From assembly GCA_963843285.1 (NCBI GenBank), contig CAWJJO010000002.1, positions 62,001 through 126,000 on the forward strand: a DNA stretch of 64,000 nt. Direction: 5' to 3'. The stretch is from CAZDDB01 sp963843285. Its GTDB lineage: Bacteria > Acidobacteriota > HRBIN11 > JAKEFK01. A model generated the notes under the pieces. That model was given only the letters and a program-made list of their open reading frames with translations, was not told the DNA's origin and searched no databases. Shown in pieces: positions 40,271-52,624 of the stretch. Within the stretch, counting starts at the first letter, position 1; the number at the start of each line of letters is the position of its first letter. Both the position numbers and the translations under genes were made by a program.

Positions 40271-41023
40271 ATGTTCGAGCATGTACAGATTACCGAACCC
40301 GGTCCCCGGATTGTTCAGATCTGCTTGAATCGTCCGCGGCAGCTCAATGCTCTGGCGGGACAAACGATCCGGGAACTGACGGCAGCCGTTGAGCAATTCG
40401 AAACTTCAGCACACGATGTATTGATGCTGACCGGAGCCGGGCGAGCTTTCTGTTTTGGCGCCGATTTTTCGGAATTTCAGAACCCCGGCAAACTTCCGGA
40501 GCTTCTGCAATCGTTTCAAACGCTGATTCTGAAGCTTTCCGAATGTGAGAAGATCACCATTGCGTGTCTCAACGGATTTGCCACCGGCGCCGGACTCGAT
40601 CTCGCTCTTGCCTGTGACTTCCGGGTGGCTGCCGAGAAAGCCAAGCTCGCGGAAGCGTACATCAATATGGGTCTCGTTTCTGACGGTGGAGGATCATTTT
40701 TTCTTTCCTGCTTGATCGGGACTGGCCCCGCCCTGGAATTGCTTGCTCTGGGAGAAGCAGTGAGTGCTTCCGACGCAAAATCGCTGGGATTGGTAAATCG
40801 CGTCTACCCCGGTGAAGATCTTGCGTCCAAATCGGTGGAGTTTGCAACAACTCTTGCCAGTAAACCTCAAACTGCCCTTCGCCTGATCAAGAAACTGGTC
40901 AAACAAAACGCCTGTGTGGATCTGAAGACCGCGCTCCAAAACGAGCAGCGGGCGCAAACGACCTGCTTTGACGACCCCGTACACCAGTCCATGGTCCGCG
41001 AATTCCTGCGCAAACGCCGCTGA
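40271..41023 (+). CDS. Enoyl-CoA hydratase/isomerase family protein
   Basis: 250 residues, typical crotonase fold: VLMLTGAGRAFCFGADFSEF (oxyanion loop), ITIACLNGFATGAGLDLALA, CDFRVAAEKAKLAEAYINMG, LVSDGGGSFFLSCLIG, LGLVNRVYP and a C-terminal helix pair. The LVxDxGG aspartate and the loss of the second hydratase glutamate suggest a PaaG-like or delta3-delta2 isomerase rather than a hydratase. It starts 6 bases after the DUF4388 stop; no other fatty-acid gene is adjacent. Confidence 0.88.
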   Translation: MFEHVQITEPGPRIVQICLNRPRQLNALAGQTIRELTAAVEQFETSAHDVLMLTGAGRAFCFGADFSEFQNPGKLPELLQSFQTLILKLSECEKITIACLNGFATGAGLDLALACDFRVAAEKAKLAEAYINMGLVSDGGGSFFLSCLIGTGPALELLALGEAVSASDAKSLGLVNRVYPGEDLASKSVEFATTLASKPQTALRLIKKLVKQNACVDLKTALQNEQRAQTTCFDDPVHQSMVREFLRKRR

Positions 41024-41056
41024 GGGGATAAAGTTCTCTCAGAAGGCGAAGAGTCT

Positions 41057-41302
41057 AAGAAAGGGAATATGGAGATGGATGGAGATGTGGGGATCTTGGT
41101 GTAGACATTGAAAGTGTTTCTGAATCGTTGTCTTCTGGAAATTCTAAAAAAGTAAATGCCGAAATAGCATTTGTACTATCCAGTCAATACGCGATGGGCT
41201 TTTACTTTTTTAGAATTTTCCAGAAGCTGCCGCCAAAGGCGGCAGTAGAACAACGATCCAGAAACCAAACCCCATCCCCGTCATCTCCTTATCCCCTTTC
41301 TT
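41057..41302. repeat. Family G long imperfect inverted repeat
   Basis: Left arm: AAGAAAGGGAATATGGAGAT, then TTTCTGAATCGTTGT, CTTCTGGAAATTCTAAAAAA and GTAAA. Right arm, read in reverse complement: AAGAAAGGGGATAAGGAGAT, TTTCTGGATCGTTGTT, a CTGCCGCCTTTGGCGGCAG insert, CTTCTGGAAAATTCTAAAAA and AGTAAA. Arms of about 100 bases enclose about 45 bases. It looks MITE-like, with no transposase. It fills the gap after the hydratase gene. Confidence 0.8.
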
Positions 41303-41645
41303 ACACCTCCGCGCTTTCCGCGTCCTCTGCGGTAAAATCCCTCCCTGTCAGCATCAGTCCATACATTTTGAAATCGCCAAGCAGCGAAAAAAAGGGATAG
41401 CGAAAGGTGGCGGGTTTATTTTTCTCAATGAGAAAGTGACCGGTCCAGGCGCATCCGTATGCTATGAGAATGCCGTAAAGTAAAAACAGCGGAGAGCTAC
41501 TGCGAAATGCGAGAATCAAAAAGGCAAAGAGGAATGTGGTTCCGGCAAAATGCAACCACCGCGTTCCGCGCTTGGAATGTTCCTGTACGTAAAACGGCCA
41601 GAATTCCTCAAACGATTTGAATTTCTTTGCCGGCGGTTTTTCCAT
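41301..41645 (-). CDS. Mpo1/DUF962-like membrane protein
   Basis: 114 residues. FEEFWPFYVQEHSKRGTRWL HFAGT and the later GCAWTGHFLIEKNKPATFRY P are the DUF962 (YGL010w/Mpo1) blocks, with histidines thought to bind iron for alpha-oxidation of 2-hydroxy fatty acids in yeast. Two or three membrane segments. The last ten residues (TAEDAESAEV) are encoded by a CCGCAGAGGACGCGGAAAGC-type repeat arm, so the C-terminus has been altered by a repeat; the stop lies at the edge of the long inverted repeat. Confidence 0.88.
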   Translation of the reverse strand: MEKPPAKKFKSFEEFWPFYVQEHSKRGTRWLHFAGTTFLFAFLILAFRSSSPLFLLYGILIAYGCAWTGHFLIEKNKPATFRYPFFSLLGDFKMYGLMLTGRDFTAEDAESAEV

Positions 41646-41683
41646 CTTTGTGTTCTTTGCGCCTTTGTGGTGAATTCCTGATC
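41643..41683. repeat. Family A repeat, right arm only
   Basis: CATCTTTGTGTTCTTTGCGC CTTTGTGGTGAATTCCTG between the Mpo1-like gene and the metallopeptidase gene on the minus strand. No left arm is present. Confidence 0.7.
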
Positions 41684-42737
41684 CTACACTTCCACAAAAC
41701 GGTCGGTGTAGCGATAGTTCATCGCCATGGTGAGCAGGAATGCGGAGAACTGCAGCTGATAATGTTGCTCTTTGGAAGGATCATAATAGATCCCGGCCGC
41801 CTGAGCGCGTTCCGCAAGATACCGGATCAAGGATCGCAGCAGATTGTGAGAAACACCTGTCCAGTAGTATCCCAGATTTCGCAGGATGTGACGGTTGCTC
41901 AATATGAATTCCTGAGCAGGCTTGAATTGCGGATCGTTCTTGCTCTCGAAAATCTCGCGCAGATCGCCATCGAGCAATGGGCCAAGCTGAGAGATGATCT
42001 TCGGGTATTCATTGCTGTAATGTTTTTCGTAGTGCTCCCAGATCGTCAGCTTGATTTCGGAGATCGGGACGTCCTCATCCAAATCGCTTAAACGTGGCGG
42101 TACTTGTCCGACTTCCGCCGCGATCCGGTCGATATATTGCAGTTTCTTGAGCGCTTCCCAACCTTCATATTGTTTGCGCCAATCCAACCCCGGGGTAAGC
42201 CATACTGCAAACGTTTCCGCAAAATCCTCATCCGGATGCTTCTGCGCGTACCATCCCTGCATGTGCTTCACATATTTTTTGCTGAGCGGATTCGGTTTGT
42301 AATCTTCGATGTAGGGGCGGCTATAAGGACCAAACACGGAATGCCATTCTTCGGTCATGTACAGCTCGTATGCGTAGTTGAACGCGTGACCTGCTTCGTG
42401 TCGGAGATACAGAATTAATTCTTCTTCCTTTTCCAGATTTTCCGTGTACTCTTCTTCAATGCGCGCTCAGTTTCTTGTCTGCAAGATAAAAAGGAATTCC
42501 AATGATCGGAATTCCGTCCGGACAACCCCATTCATCGGAAAGATAACAACTCGGACGAAATACCAGTCCTTTTGATTCCATTTCCTGATAAAGTTGATTG
42601 ATTTTTGTTTCCAGAATCGTTCCTTCGATCTTCAGCGGAAGTTCCGAAATCTTTTTTGCGAGAACTTCTGCGCGCTCTTCTTCCCACGATTTTGGAATTT
42701 TTTGCGCGGCGACTTCTTCTAGAATTTCAGTTTGCAT
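41684..42737 (-). CDS. Putative zinc metallopeptidase, one frameshift
   Basis: The first frame (42737 to about 42465) reads ILEEVAAQKIPKSWEEERAE, KISELPLKIEGTILETKINQ, RPSCYLSDEWGCPDGIPIIG. One frame over, it continues IEEEYTENLEKEEELILYLR, HEAGHAFNYAYELYMTEEWH and on to FVEV. The HEAGH zinc motif lies just after the shift, then GPYSRPYIEDYKPNPLSKKY and DEDFAETFAVWLTPG supply the third ligand region. Removing one base in GCGCGC (42461-42466) gives about 350 residues in one frame. No signal peptide. Probably an assembly indel. Confidence 0.78.
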
Positions 42738-42922
42738 GATGGCGATCTGTCTCCGTCCAACTCAATAGTAGTCGAAAGAATTCCGGGGCGCAAAAGAAAT
42801 TTTTGGATTGTGGAAATCTTCCCGATTCATCGTAAGTGATTGGAAATGATTGCCTTATTGTCGCAGTATCTCGGCACGAAATTTGCTGCGATTGGATCCT
42901 ATGCTCTGGAAAAGAAAAATCC

Positions 42923-42951
42923 TTGACAAGGGGGAAGCAGTATCGTAATAT
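42923..42951 (+). promoter_or_regulatory. rRNA operon promoter, upstream
   Basis: TTGACA (42923-42928) and TAATAT (42946-42951) with an ideal 17-bp spacer. It faces the 23S gene, about 490 bases upstream. The 700-base region 42738-43436 has no gene; it holds this promoter, a second one, a GGCGACC-TCG-GGTCGCC hairpin near 43021, GTTCTTTGAAAATTGAATAG typical of pre-rRNA leaders, and a repeat. Confidence 0.7.
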
Positions 42952-43088
42952 CAATACCGCACTGAATGAACAGACAAAAATCACATTTTCTTAGGGTCAC
43001 GACCTAAGTCGTCCTTTTTTGGCGACCTCGGGTCGCCTCCCACCGAAAAAGAAAAAGTAAAGTCAGTTCGTTTTGTCGTTTTTTGGGC

Positions 43089-43116
43089 TTGACAAAAGGT
43101 AAGAAATCTTTAAGAT
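43089..43116 (+). promoter_or_regulatory. rRNA operon promoter, downstream
   Basis: TTGACA (43089-43094) and TAAGAT (43111-43116) with a 16-bp spacer, the second of two tandem promoters ahead of 23S. The A/T-rich stretch behind it (CAGTTCGTTTTGTCGTTTTT) might serve as an UP element. Confidence 0.55.
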
Positions 43117-43287
43117 CTAAATACTTTTTTCGCCAAAATCAATGACAGAGATCGTTGAAAGAATTGTCTTTGAACGATGTTTGTTGAATTTTGACCGTTC
43201 TGGGCGCTTGCGTCCCTGGCGGTTCAGAAGAAGTTCTTTGAAAATTGAATAGTAAGGGCACAACCGGAAAGTAGCACTAGTAGAATG

Positions 43288-43431
43288 GTTCAAGAGTTCA
43301 AAGGTTCAAAGATTCGAAAGAATCGCAAGATCCGGAGAATAATTGAGCGTTCTGAGAATTTTGAAGGTTCTGGTTTGGGTGGAAGAGTTGTTTTTTGAAC
43401 CTTGGAAACTTTGAACCTTTGAACTCTAGAA
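43288..43431. repeat. Family E hairpin in the pre-23S leader
   Basis: GTTCAAGAGTTCAAAGGTTC AAAG at the left pairs with CTTTGAACCTTTGAACTC TAGAA at the right; the arms enclose about 90 bases. It ends 5-6 bases before the mature 23S 5' end. Confidence 0.8.
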
Positions 43432-43437
43432 GGTTTA

Positions 43438-46491
<3,054 letters not shown>

Positions 46492-46537
46492 ATTAAGTAA
46501 TACTAACGCAACCGTACGGTTGTTGCCCTATGCTATT

Positions 46538-46605
46538 CACCACAAAGGCACGAAGAGCACGAAGTGAAGAAAAATAATTCGTGAGCTCTTTATGTCTTTG
46601 TGGTT
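46538..46605. repeat. Family A hairpin in the 23S-5S spacer
   Basis: CACCACAAAGGCACGAAGAG CACGAAG on the left, TCGTGAGCTCTTTATGTCTT TGTGGTT on the right. A perfect palindrome CAACCGTACGGTTG lies just before it (46509-46522). Both would be in the rRNA precursor and may guide its cleavage. Confidence 0.85.
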
Positions 46606-46617
46606 ATCATCAAGTTT

Positions 46618-46731
<114 letters not shown>

Positions 46732-46740
46732 GATTAACTC

Positions 46741-46815
46741 AAAAGCCACGGAGGCACTGAGGCACGGAGAAGCAATTCTCTGTGACCCAGTGTTCTCCGT
46801 GGCTTTTTTCTTTTT
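46741..46815 (+). terminator. Family A hairpin serving as the rRNA operon terminator
   Basis: AAAAGCCACGGAGGCACTGA GGCACGGAGA pairs with TCTGTGACCCAGTGTTCTCC GTGGCTTTT, followed by a T-rich tail CTTTTTTCTTTTT. The stem and T-run make it a plausible intrinsic terminator right after 5S, built from a dispersed repeat. Confidence 0.75.
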
Positions 46816-46828
46816 GGGGAGAAAAACA

Positions 46829-47224
46829 ATGACAGACGAAGAATTCTTGAAAGCGTTTGAAGGCTGTACGTTGGCAGAGTTTCATCACAGAGATCATATC
46901 CGTATGGCCTGGCTGTATTTGCGGAAATTCGGATACGAAATCGGGTCAACGAAAATTAAGGAAGGAATTCAAAAGTTTGCTGCAGCAAAGAATCAAAATA
47001 CGCTTTACCATGAAACGATCACACAATTCTGGATTCGGCTACTGCAGCATGGAATCGAAACAAAACCGCAAACAACAAGCTTCGCAGAATTCTTCAACTC
47101 GTTCTCTCCCCTTCGCGATTCCAAATCGATCTTTCGCCACTACACGAAGGATTTCCTGATGAGCGAGGTAGCCCGTAGTGAATGGTGCGATCCTGATTTG
47201 GAGTATCTTCCTCGCACGCAATGA
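46829..47224 (+). CDS. Conserved hypothetical protein with a histidine cluster
   Basis: 131 residues from ATG 46829 with GGGGAGA upstream. TDEEFLKAFEGCTLAEFHHR DHIRMAWLYLRKFG, then LYHETITQFWIRLLQHGI and SIFRHYTKDFLMSEVARSEW. FHHRDH and YHET have the look of metal ligands. Similar short proteins occur widely in bacteria without an assigned function. It stands alone after the rRNA operon. Confidence 0.75.
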   Translation: MTDEEFLKAFEGCTLAEFHHRDHIRMAWLYLRKFGYEIGSTKIKEGIQKFAAAKNQNTLYHETITQFWIRLLQHGIETKPQTTSFAEFFNSFSPLRDSKSIFRHYTKDFLMSEVARSEWCDPDLEYLPRTQ

Positions 47225-47377
47225 GATTTGCAATCACGAAACGGTTTTCTGTGCCAATTTTTATATACTTCTAGGAACGCAGATCAAAATGATGCCCGGC
47301 TGTGGAATCGGAAAATTCCGCACTTCAGGGGATTTTTCGAAATGCGATCTACAATTGATGGTTGAGACTTAGAATCG

Positions 47378-49774
47378 ATGGACAAAAAAAAAGTAGGACA
47401 GGCATTTGGTCATCCTGGAATCTCACCGCGATGGACTCGTAGCTGCAAAGAAGGGTTGGGAACCGCTTACAACAGCGCCAGCCGGGTCTGGTTTACTCTT
47501 TCTCATGGGATTCTCAACGAAGTATATTTCCCTACCGCAGATTCGCCGCAAATCCGGGATTTGGAATACTTAATCACGGATGGAGAAAGCTTCTTCCACG
47601 AGGAGAAACGGCATCTGGAAACGCAGTTGGAATATCTCGAGGAACACGCGCTTGGCTATCGCCTGATTAGCACTGATCCACAAAAACGATATCGGATCGT
47701 GAAGGAAATCATTACTGATCCGCACCTTCCCAGCGTTCTGGTTCACACTCGCATAGAGGGGACCGAGGCATTCTTAGAAAAGCTGCGCCTTTATGTATTG
47801 CTGGCGCCGCACATCCAGGGAAGAGGTTGGGGAAATAACGCGATCAAGGTTCACGTGGCCGGCAAGAATCTACTGGTCGCCTACAAGGACTGGGGACACC
47901 TTGCACTGGGGGCTTCGATCCCATTGTTACGTTCCTCTTGCGGATTCGTCGGAGCAAGTGACGGCTGGACCGATCTACACCAGAATTTCCAAATGGATTG
48001 GGAGTTCGACTCGGCACTGGACGGGAATGTTGCGGTTATGGGTGAGCTCGACCTTTCTGTGTCACGGACATTCACTCTGGCGCTTTCCTTTGGATTCGGG
48101 ATTCACGGAGCCTCGTCGGTTCTATTGCAGTCGTTGGCTATTCCATTCGAAGAAGTGAAAGAGAAATTCAAGGAACAATGGCACAGGGCATGCTCGGAAA
48201 TTCCCTCCTTGAAAAAATTCTCTGGAGATAATGGCCGGCTCTACCAAATCAGTCATAGCCTGCTTTTGGCGCACGAAGACAAAACATTCCCCGGGGCGAT
48301 GATCGCATCTTTAAGTATTCCCTGGGGCGAATCCCTCAGCGATTCTGACGGATTGGGCGGTTACCATCTTGTTTGGACAAGAGACATGTGCAACAGCGCT
48401 ACCGCCTTATTGGCTTCGGGCAACACGAATACTCCTCTCAAGGCGCTGATTTATCTTGCAGCAACACAACTTCAGAATGGAGGTTTCCATCAGAATTATT
48501 GGATCAACGGTGAGCCGTTCTGGCGCGGAGTGCAATTGGATGAAGTGGCCTTTCCGGTGATGCTGGCGTGGCGACTTCATGAACTTGAAGCCCTGCAAGA
48601 CTTCGATCCTTACCCCATGGTCCTAAAAGCAGCCGGTTACCTCATTCAACAGAGCCCGGTGACGCCTCAGGAACGATGGGAAGAAAACAGCGGCTACTCT
48701 CCTTCAACATTGGCCGCAAGCATCGCCGCTCTCATCTGCGCGGCGCATTTTTCCAGACAACGCCAGGATGAGAAGACGGCCTTGTTTCTGGAAGAATACG
48801 CGGATTTCCTGGAGTCCCATGTTGAAGCCTGGACGGTAACTACTCAAGGATCTCTAGTGCAGGAAATTCCCCGGCATTATATCCGCATCCTACCGATAGA
48901 CCCGGGTGATGTTCGACCACTGGAAGATCCGAATGAAGGAATTCTAGCGATCAAGAATATTGAGCCGGGAAAAACGTTTCAATTCCCAGCCAGGGATGTC
49001 GTGGACGCCGGCTTTCTGGAATTGGTTCGATATGGAATCCGCAAGGCAGGGACTCACCTGATGGAGGATTCGCTTCGTGTGGTGGATTCAATCTTGAAAG
49101 TTGAAACTCCTTCTGGTCCATGCTGGCGCCGCTACAACCACGACGGATATGGGCAAAAGCCGGATGGCGGCCCATACACAGGTTGGGGACAAGGCCGCGC
49201 CTGGCCGCTCCTCACCGGAGAGCGTGGACATTATGAGCTGGCGGCGGGACGTGACGCAAAACCTTACATAACAGCAATAGAAGCTTTTGCCTCAAGGGGT
49301 GGAATGCTGCCCGAACAAATTTGGGACGGCGCGGATCTTCCCGAACGACGACTCTTTCTGGGACGACCTACGGGATCGGCAATGCCGCTGATGTGGGCGC
49401 ATGCAGAATACATTAAGCTGCTTCGCTCCGCCAACGACGGAGTTGTGTTCGACCGGATTCCTGCCGTGGCTGATCGCTATTTGGCCGGTAAAGGACGCAA
49501 AGATCTTGAGTGCTGGAAGTTTCAACGTCAGGTTCGCAGGGTCGCCGCTGGAACAACACTGAGAATTCATGATGCAAATTCGTTTCTTCTGCGTTGGTCT
49601 CAGGATGACTGGACAAACCGGATGGATACTCAATCTATCGCCACGATTCTCGGACGTCACTACGTTGATATTGCCGTCCCGAAAGCGCAGAGCGCTCCGA
49701 TCCGGTTTACGTTCTATTGGCGCACGGCCCAACGCTGGGAAGACCGGGATTTCCAGGTCGAAGTCCGGGGCTGA
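47378..49774 (+). CDS. Glucoamylase / glucodextranase, GH15
   Basis: 798 residues, no signal peptide, so probably cytoplasmic. An N-terminal beta-sandwich (glucodextranase N domain, about 8-270: SRVWFTLSHGILNEVYFPTA) precedes the (alpha/alpha)6 GH15 barrel with HLVWTRDMCNSATALLASGN, the acid Glu in QERWEENSGYSPSTL (about 433) and the base Glu in MLPEQIWD (about 646), then a short beta C-terminus. It releases glucose from alpha-glucan ends, likely glycogen or maltodextrin turnover. It stands alone; the ATPase gene follows 30 bp on. Confidence 0.95.
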   Translation: MDKKKVGQAFGHPGISPRWTRSCKEGLGTAYNSASRVWFTLSHGILNEVYFPTADSPQIRDLEYLITDGESFFHEEKRHLETQLEYLEEHALGYRLISTDPQKRYRIVKEIITDPHLPSVLVHTRIEGTEAFLEKLRLYVLLAPHIQGRGWGNNAIKVHVAGKNLLVAYKDWGHLALGASIPLLRSSCGFVGASDGWTDLHQNFQMDWEFDSALDGNVAVMGELDLSVSRTFTLALSFGFGIHGASSVLLQSLAIPFEEVKEKFKEQWHRACSEIPSLKKFSGDNGRLYQISHSLLLAHEDKTFPGAMIASLSIPWGESLSDSDGLGGYHLVWTRDMCNSATALLASGNTNTPLKALIYLAATQLQNGGFHQNYWINGEPFWRGVQLDEVAFPVMLAWRLHELEALQDFDPYPMVLKAAGYLIQQSPVTPQERWEENSGYSPSTLAASIAALICAAHFSRQRQDEKTALFLEEYADFLESHVEAWTVTTQGSLVQEIPRHYIRILPIDPGDVRPLEDPNEGILAIKNIEPGKTFQFPARDVVDAGFLELVRYGIRKAGTHLMEDSLRVVDSILKVETPSGPCWRRYNHDGYGQKPDGGPYTGWGQGRAWPLLTGERGHYELAAGRDAKPYITAIEAFASRGGMLPEQIWDGADLPERRLFLGRPTGSAMPLMWAHAEYIKLLRSANDGVVFDRIPAVADRYLAGKGRKDLECWKFQRQVRRVAAGTTLRIHDANSFLLRWSQDDWTNRMDTQSIATILGRHYVDIAVPKAQSAPIRFTFYWRTAQRWEDRDFQVEVRG

Positions 49775-49804
49775 CGATTCGCAGAGCAACAAAGGAAAAC
49801 AAGA

Positions 49805-52624
49805 ATGAGTGCTGATCGATCTGAACCGCGCGAGACATATCAGCAAAGCGTTGATGGTGTACTGGCAGCATTGGACGTGAATCCACATAGCGGGCTAAGC
49901 CAGGCAGAAGCAAAAGCGCGGCTACAGAAATACGGCAAGAACGAGTTGACGTCCGAACCCCCCGCGCCGGCCTGGAAAAAGTTCCTGGCTCAATTTCAAG
50001 ATGTGCTTGTCATTTTGCTGTTGATCGCCACTGCGATCTCCCTGGCATTGTGGCTCTATGAACGCGAATCAGCGCTGCCGTATGAAGCGATCGCGATCTT
50101 CTCTGTCGTCTTGCTCAATGCTGTGATGGGTTACATCCAGGAATCGAAGGCCGAATCCGCCGTGGCTGCGCTGCGAAAGATGTCGGCAGCGCACGCGAAA
50201 GTATTTCGCGCGGGTGAGCCGCAGAATATTCCTGCCAATGAACTCGTGCCCGGCGAAATCATCCTCATCGAAGAAGGGGACACGATTCCAGCGGACGCGC
50301 GACTGATTCAATCAACCGCGCTTCAGACAGCTGAAGCTGCGCTGACGGGAGAGAGCCTCCCGGTCTCCAAAGATACGCTTCCGATTGCAGATGACGCCGG
50401 TCTGGGGGACCGCCATAACATGGTTTTCAGTGGAACAGCGGCGACTTACGGCCGGGGAAAAGCAGTGGTAACAGCAACGGGCATGCAGACGCAAATTGGA
50501 CTGATAGCGGGGATGCTGAAGGAAACCCCGAAAGAGACAACGCCGTTACAGAAGGAACTGACACGCGTCGGAAAACTGTTAGGCTTCATTGTTGTCGTGA
50601 TTGCTGTAGTCATGATCGCAACGATTATTCTGATCGAAGATATTCATGGTTTTGCCGCTCTTTTTGATGTACTCATTCTGGGAGTCGCACTTGCTGTGGC
50701 CGCAGTTCCGGAAGGTTTGCCTGCCGTCGTGACTGCCGTGCTTTCCATTGGCGTACAAAGGATGGCTCGCAGAAATGCGATCGTTCGCCATCTTGCGGCG
50801 GTTGAAACACTGGGCTCTGCAAGTGTCATCGCCTCTGACAAGACGGGCACGCTGACAAAGAATGAAATGACTGTGCGTTCGGTGGTAACCGCAAGCGGGC
50901 GGTTTCAGTTTGAGGGTACCGGTTATGCACCCGAAGGCAAAGTGAGTCTTGTAAATGCCGATGGCAAGCAATATACGGTTGACGGCTCTACAAAAATCGA
51001 GCTGCGTCGAACGCTTGCCGTGGCGGACCGCGCGAACAATGCTGCTCTGAAAGAACACGATGGGCGGTGGACAGTTCAAGGCGATCCGACTGAAGGCTCG
51101 CTCATTGTGGCCGCACGCAAGGCCGGACTGAAGAGCGATGTACTTGGCGCGCGCTTTGAACGTATCGGAGAAGTTCCATTCTCTTCCGAACGTAAGCTGA
51201 TGACAACGGTTCATATGGACGCTGAGCAGGAGGAGCGATTGCTCGTTTTTACAAAAGGCGCTCCGGACATCCTGCTCGCCAGGTGTTCACAAGAACTCGT
51301 AGAAGAGAATACAAGAGCCTTGACCGCTCAACGTCGCGCAGAGATTCTGAAAGTGAACGACGAACTTGCGCGTAATGCGCTGCGTACACTCGGGGTCGCG
51401 TATCGAACACTGCAGGCAGACGCCTTCGACTCCGATGCGGTGGATGAGCGCCTTGAAAAAGATCTCGTGTTTGCAGGATTAATCGGAATGATTGATCCGC
51501 CTCGTGAAGAAGCGAAGGATGCCGTTGCGCGCGCGAAGGGGGCAGGAATACGACCGATCATGATCACGGGGGATCATCCCATCACCGCCGCCGTCATCGC
51601 GCGCGAGCTCGGCATCAGCAGCGACGGACGAGCAGTCACGGGCGCCGAGATTGACAAGATGCAGGATGACGTCGTGCGCGCTCAAACGATCAAAGAGGTT
51701 TCCGTTTATGCGCGCGTAAATCCTGAACATAAGCTCCGAATCGTGAAGGCATTGAAACGCGAAGGCGCAATCGTTGCAATGACCGGCGACGGCGTCAACG
51801 ATGCCCCCGCGCTGAAGACAGCCGATATCGGCATAGCGATGGGAATCACCGGAACGGATGTTTCAAAAGAAGCCGCCGATATCGTGCTGGCTGATGACAA
51901 CTTCGCTTCCATCGTTGCTGCCGTGGAAGAAGGACGCGCGATCTTTTCTAACATCAGGAAATTTTTGCGTTATTTGCTTTCCTCAAATATCGGTGAAGTA
52001 ATGGCAATGTTCTTCGGCGTAGTGCTTGCAGATGTCATTGAATTGAAGGCCGGATCGGGTGGAGGCCTCGTGCTGCCATTACTTGCAACGCAAATCCTGT
52101 GGATCAACCTGGTAACGGATGGCGCGCCCGCTCTGGCGCTTGGTATTGATCCGATGGATGTGGGAGTGATGGATCAGCCGCCACGTCCGAAAAGAGAAGG
52201 CGTGATCACACGCCCCATGTGGTTCGGTATTTTCTTCGTTGGTGTCATCATCGGGATCGGGACCCTGCTTGTGCTGGATGCCAGTTTGCCCGGCGGTCTC
52301 ATCGAAGGATCAGGCAGCATGCGCTATGCTCAAACGATGGCCTTTACTACTCTCGTCTTCTTTTCACTCTTCAATGTTTTCAATGCGCGATCCGATGAAC
52401 GGAGCGCATTCAGCGGAATGTTCTCAAACATCTGGTTGTGGGCCGCAGTTCTGTTGTCGATTTTGTTGCAGGTTGCAGTGATTTACATACCATTCTTGCA
52501 GCAAGCCTTTTCGACCGTGGCATTGAGTTTCGCAGATTGGTGGCGATGCATCGCCATGGCAAGTTCGGTACTGTGGCTGCGCGAATTGAGCAAAGTGATC
52601 TCACGCAAAATCCAGCGTGAGTAG
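49805..52624 (+). CDS. P-type cation ATPase, probable Ca2+ transporter (P2 type)
   Basis: 939 residues. Cation_ATPase_N (VLAALDVNPHSGLSQAEAKA RLQKYGKNEL), actuator TGES (about 181), M4 PEGLPAVVTA (about 302), phosphorylation site DKTGTLTKNE (D about 345), KGAPD, MITGDHP and TGDGVNDAPALK (about 660), and a C-terminal six-helix domain. PEGLP with NxxTD in M6 (WINLVTDGAPALALG) is the Ca2+-ATPase / PMR1-like pattern. It is an inner-membrane exporter. No accessory gene is nearby. Confidence 0.94.
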   Translation: MSADRSEPRETYQQSVDGVLAALDVNPHSGLSQAEAKARLQKYGKNELTSEPPAPAWKKFLAQFQDVLVILLLIATAISLALWLYERESALPYEAIAIFSVVLLNAVMGYIQESKAESAVAALRKMSAAHAKVFRAGEPQNIPANELVPGEIILIEEGDTIPADARLIQSTALQTAEAALTGESLPVSKDTLPIADDAGLGDRHNMVFSGTAATYGRGKAVVTATGMQTQIGLIAGMLKETPKETTPLQKELTRVGKLLGFIVVVIAVVMIATIILIEDIHGFAALFDVLILGVALAVAAVPEGLPAVVTAVLSIGVQRMARRNAIVRHLAAVETLGSASVIASDKTGTLTKNEMTVRSVVTASGRFQFEGTGYAPEGKVSLVNADGKQYTVDGSTKIELRRTLAVADRANNAALKEHDGRWTVQGDPTEGSLIVAARKAGLKSDVLGARFERIGEVPFSSERKLMTTVHMDAEQEERLLVFTKGAPDILLARCSQELVEENTRALTAQRRAEILKVNDELARNALRTLGVAYRTLQADAFDSDAVDERLEKDLVFAGLIGMIDPPREEAKDAVARAKGAGIRPIMITGDHPITAAVIARELGISSDGRAVTGAEIDKMQDDVVRAQTIKEVSVYARVNPEHKLRIVKALKREGAIVAMTGDGVNDAPALKTADIGIAMGITGTDVSKEAADIVLADDNFASIVAAVEEGRAIFSNIRKFLRYLLSSNIGEVMAMFFGVVLADVIELKAGSGGGLVLPLLATQILWINLVTDGAPALALGIDPMDVGVMDQPPRPKREGVITRPMWFGIFFVGVIIGIGTLLVLDASLPGGLIEGSGSMRYAQTMAFTTLVFFSLFNVFNARSDERSAFSGMFSNIWLWAAVLLSILLQVAVIYIPFLQQAFSTVALSFADWWRCIAMASSVLWLRELSKVISRKIQRE

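Noticed and set aside
42727..42984. An 85-codon minus-strand frame upstream of the peptidase gene
   Set aside because: It crosses the rRNA promoter TTGACA..TAATAT, has no ribosome binding site and no recognisable composition.
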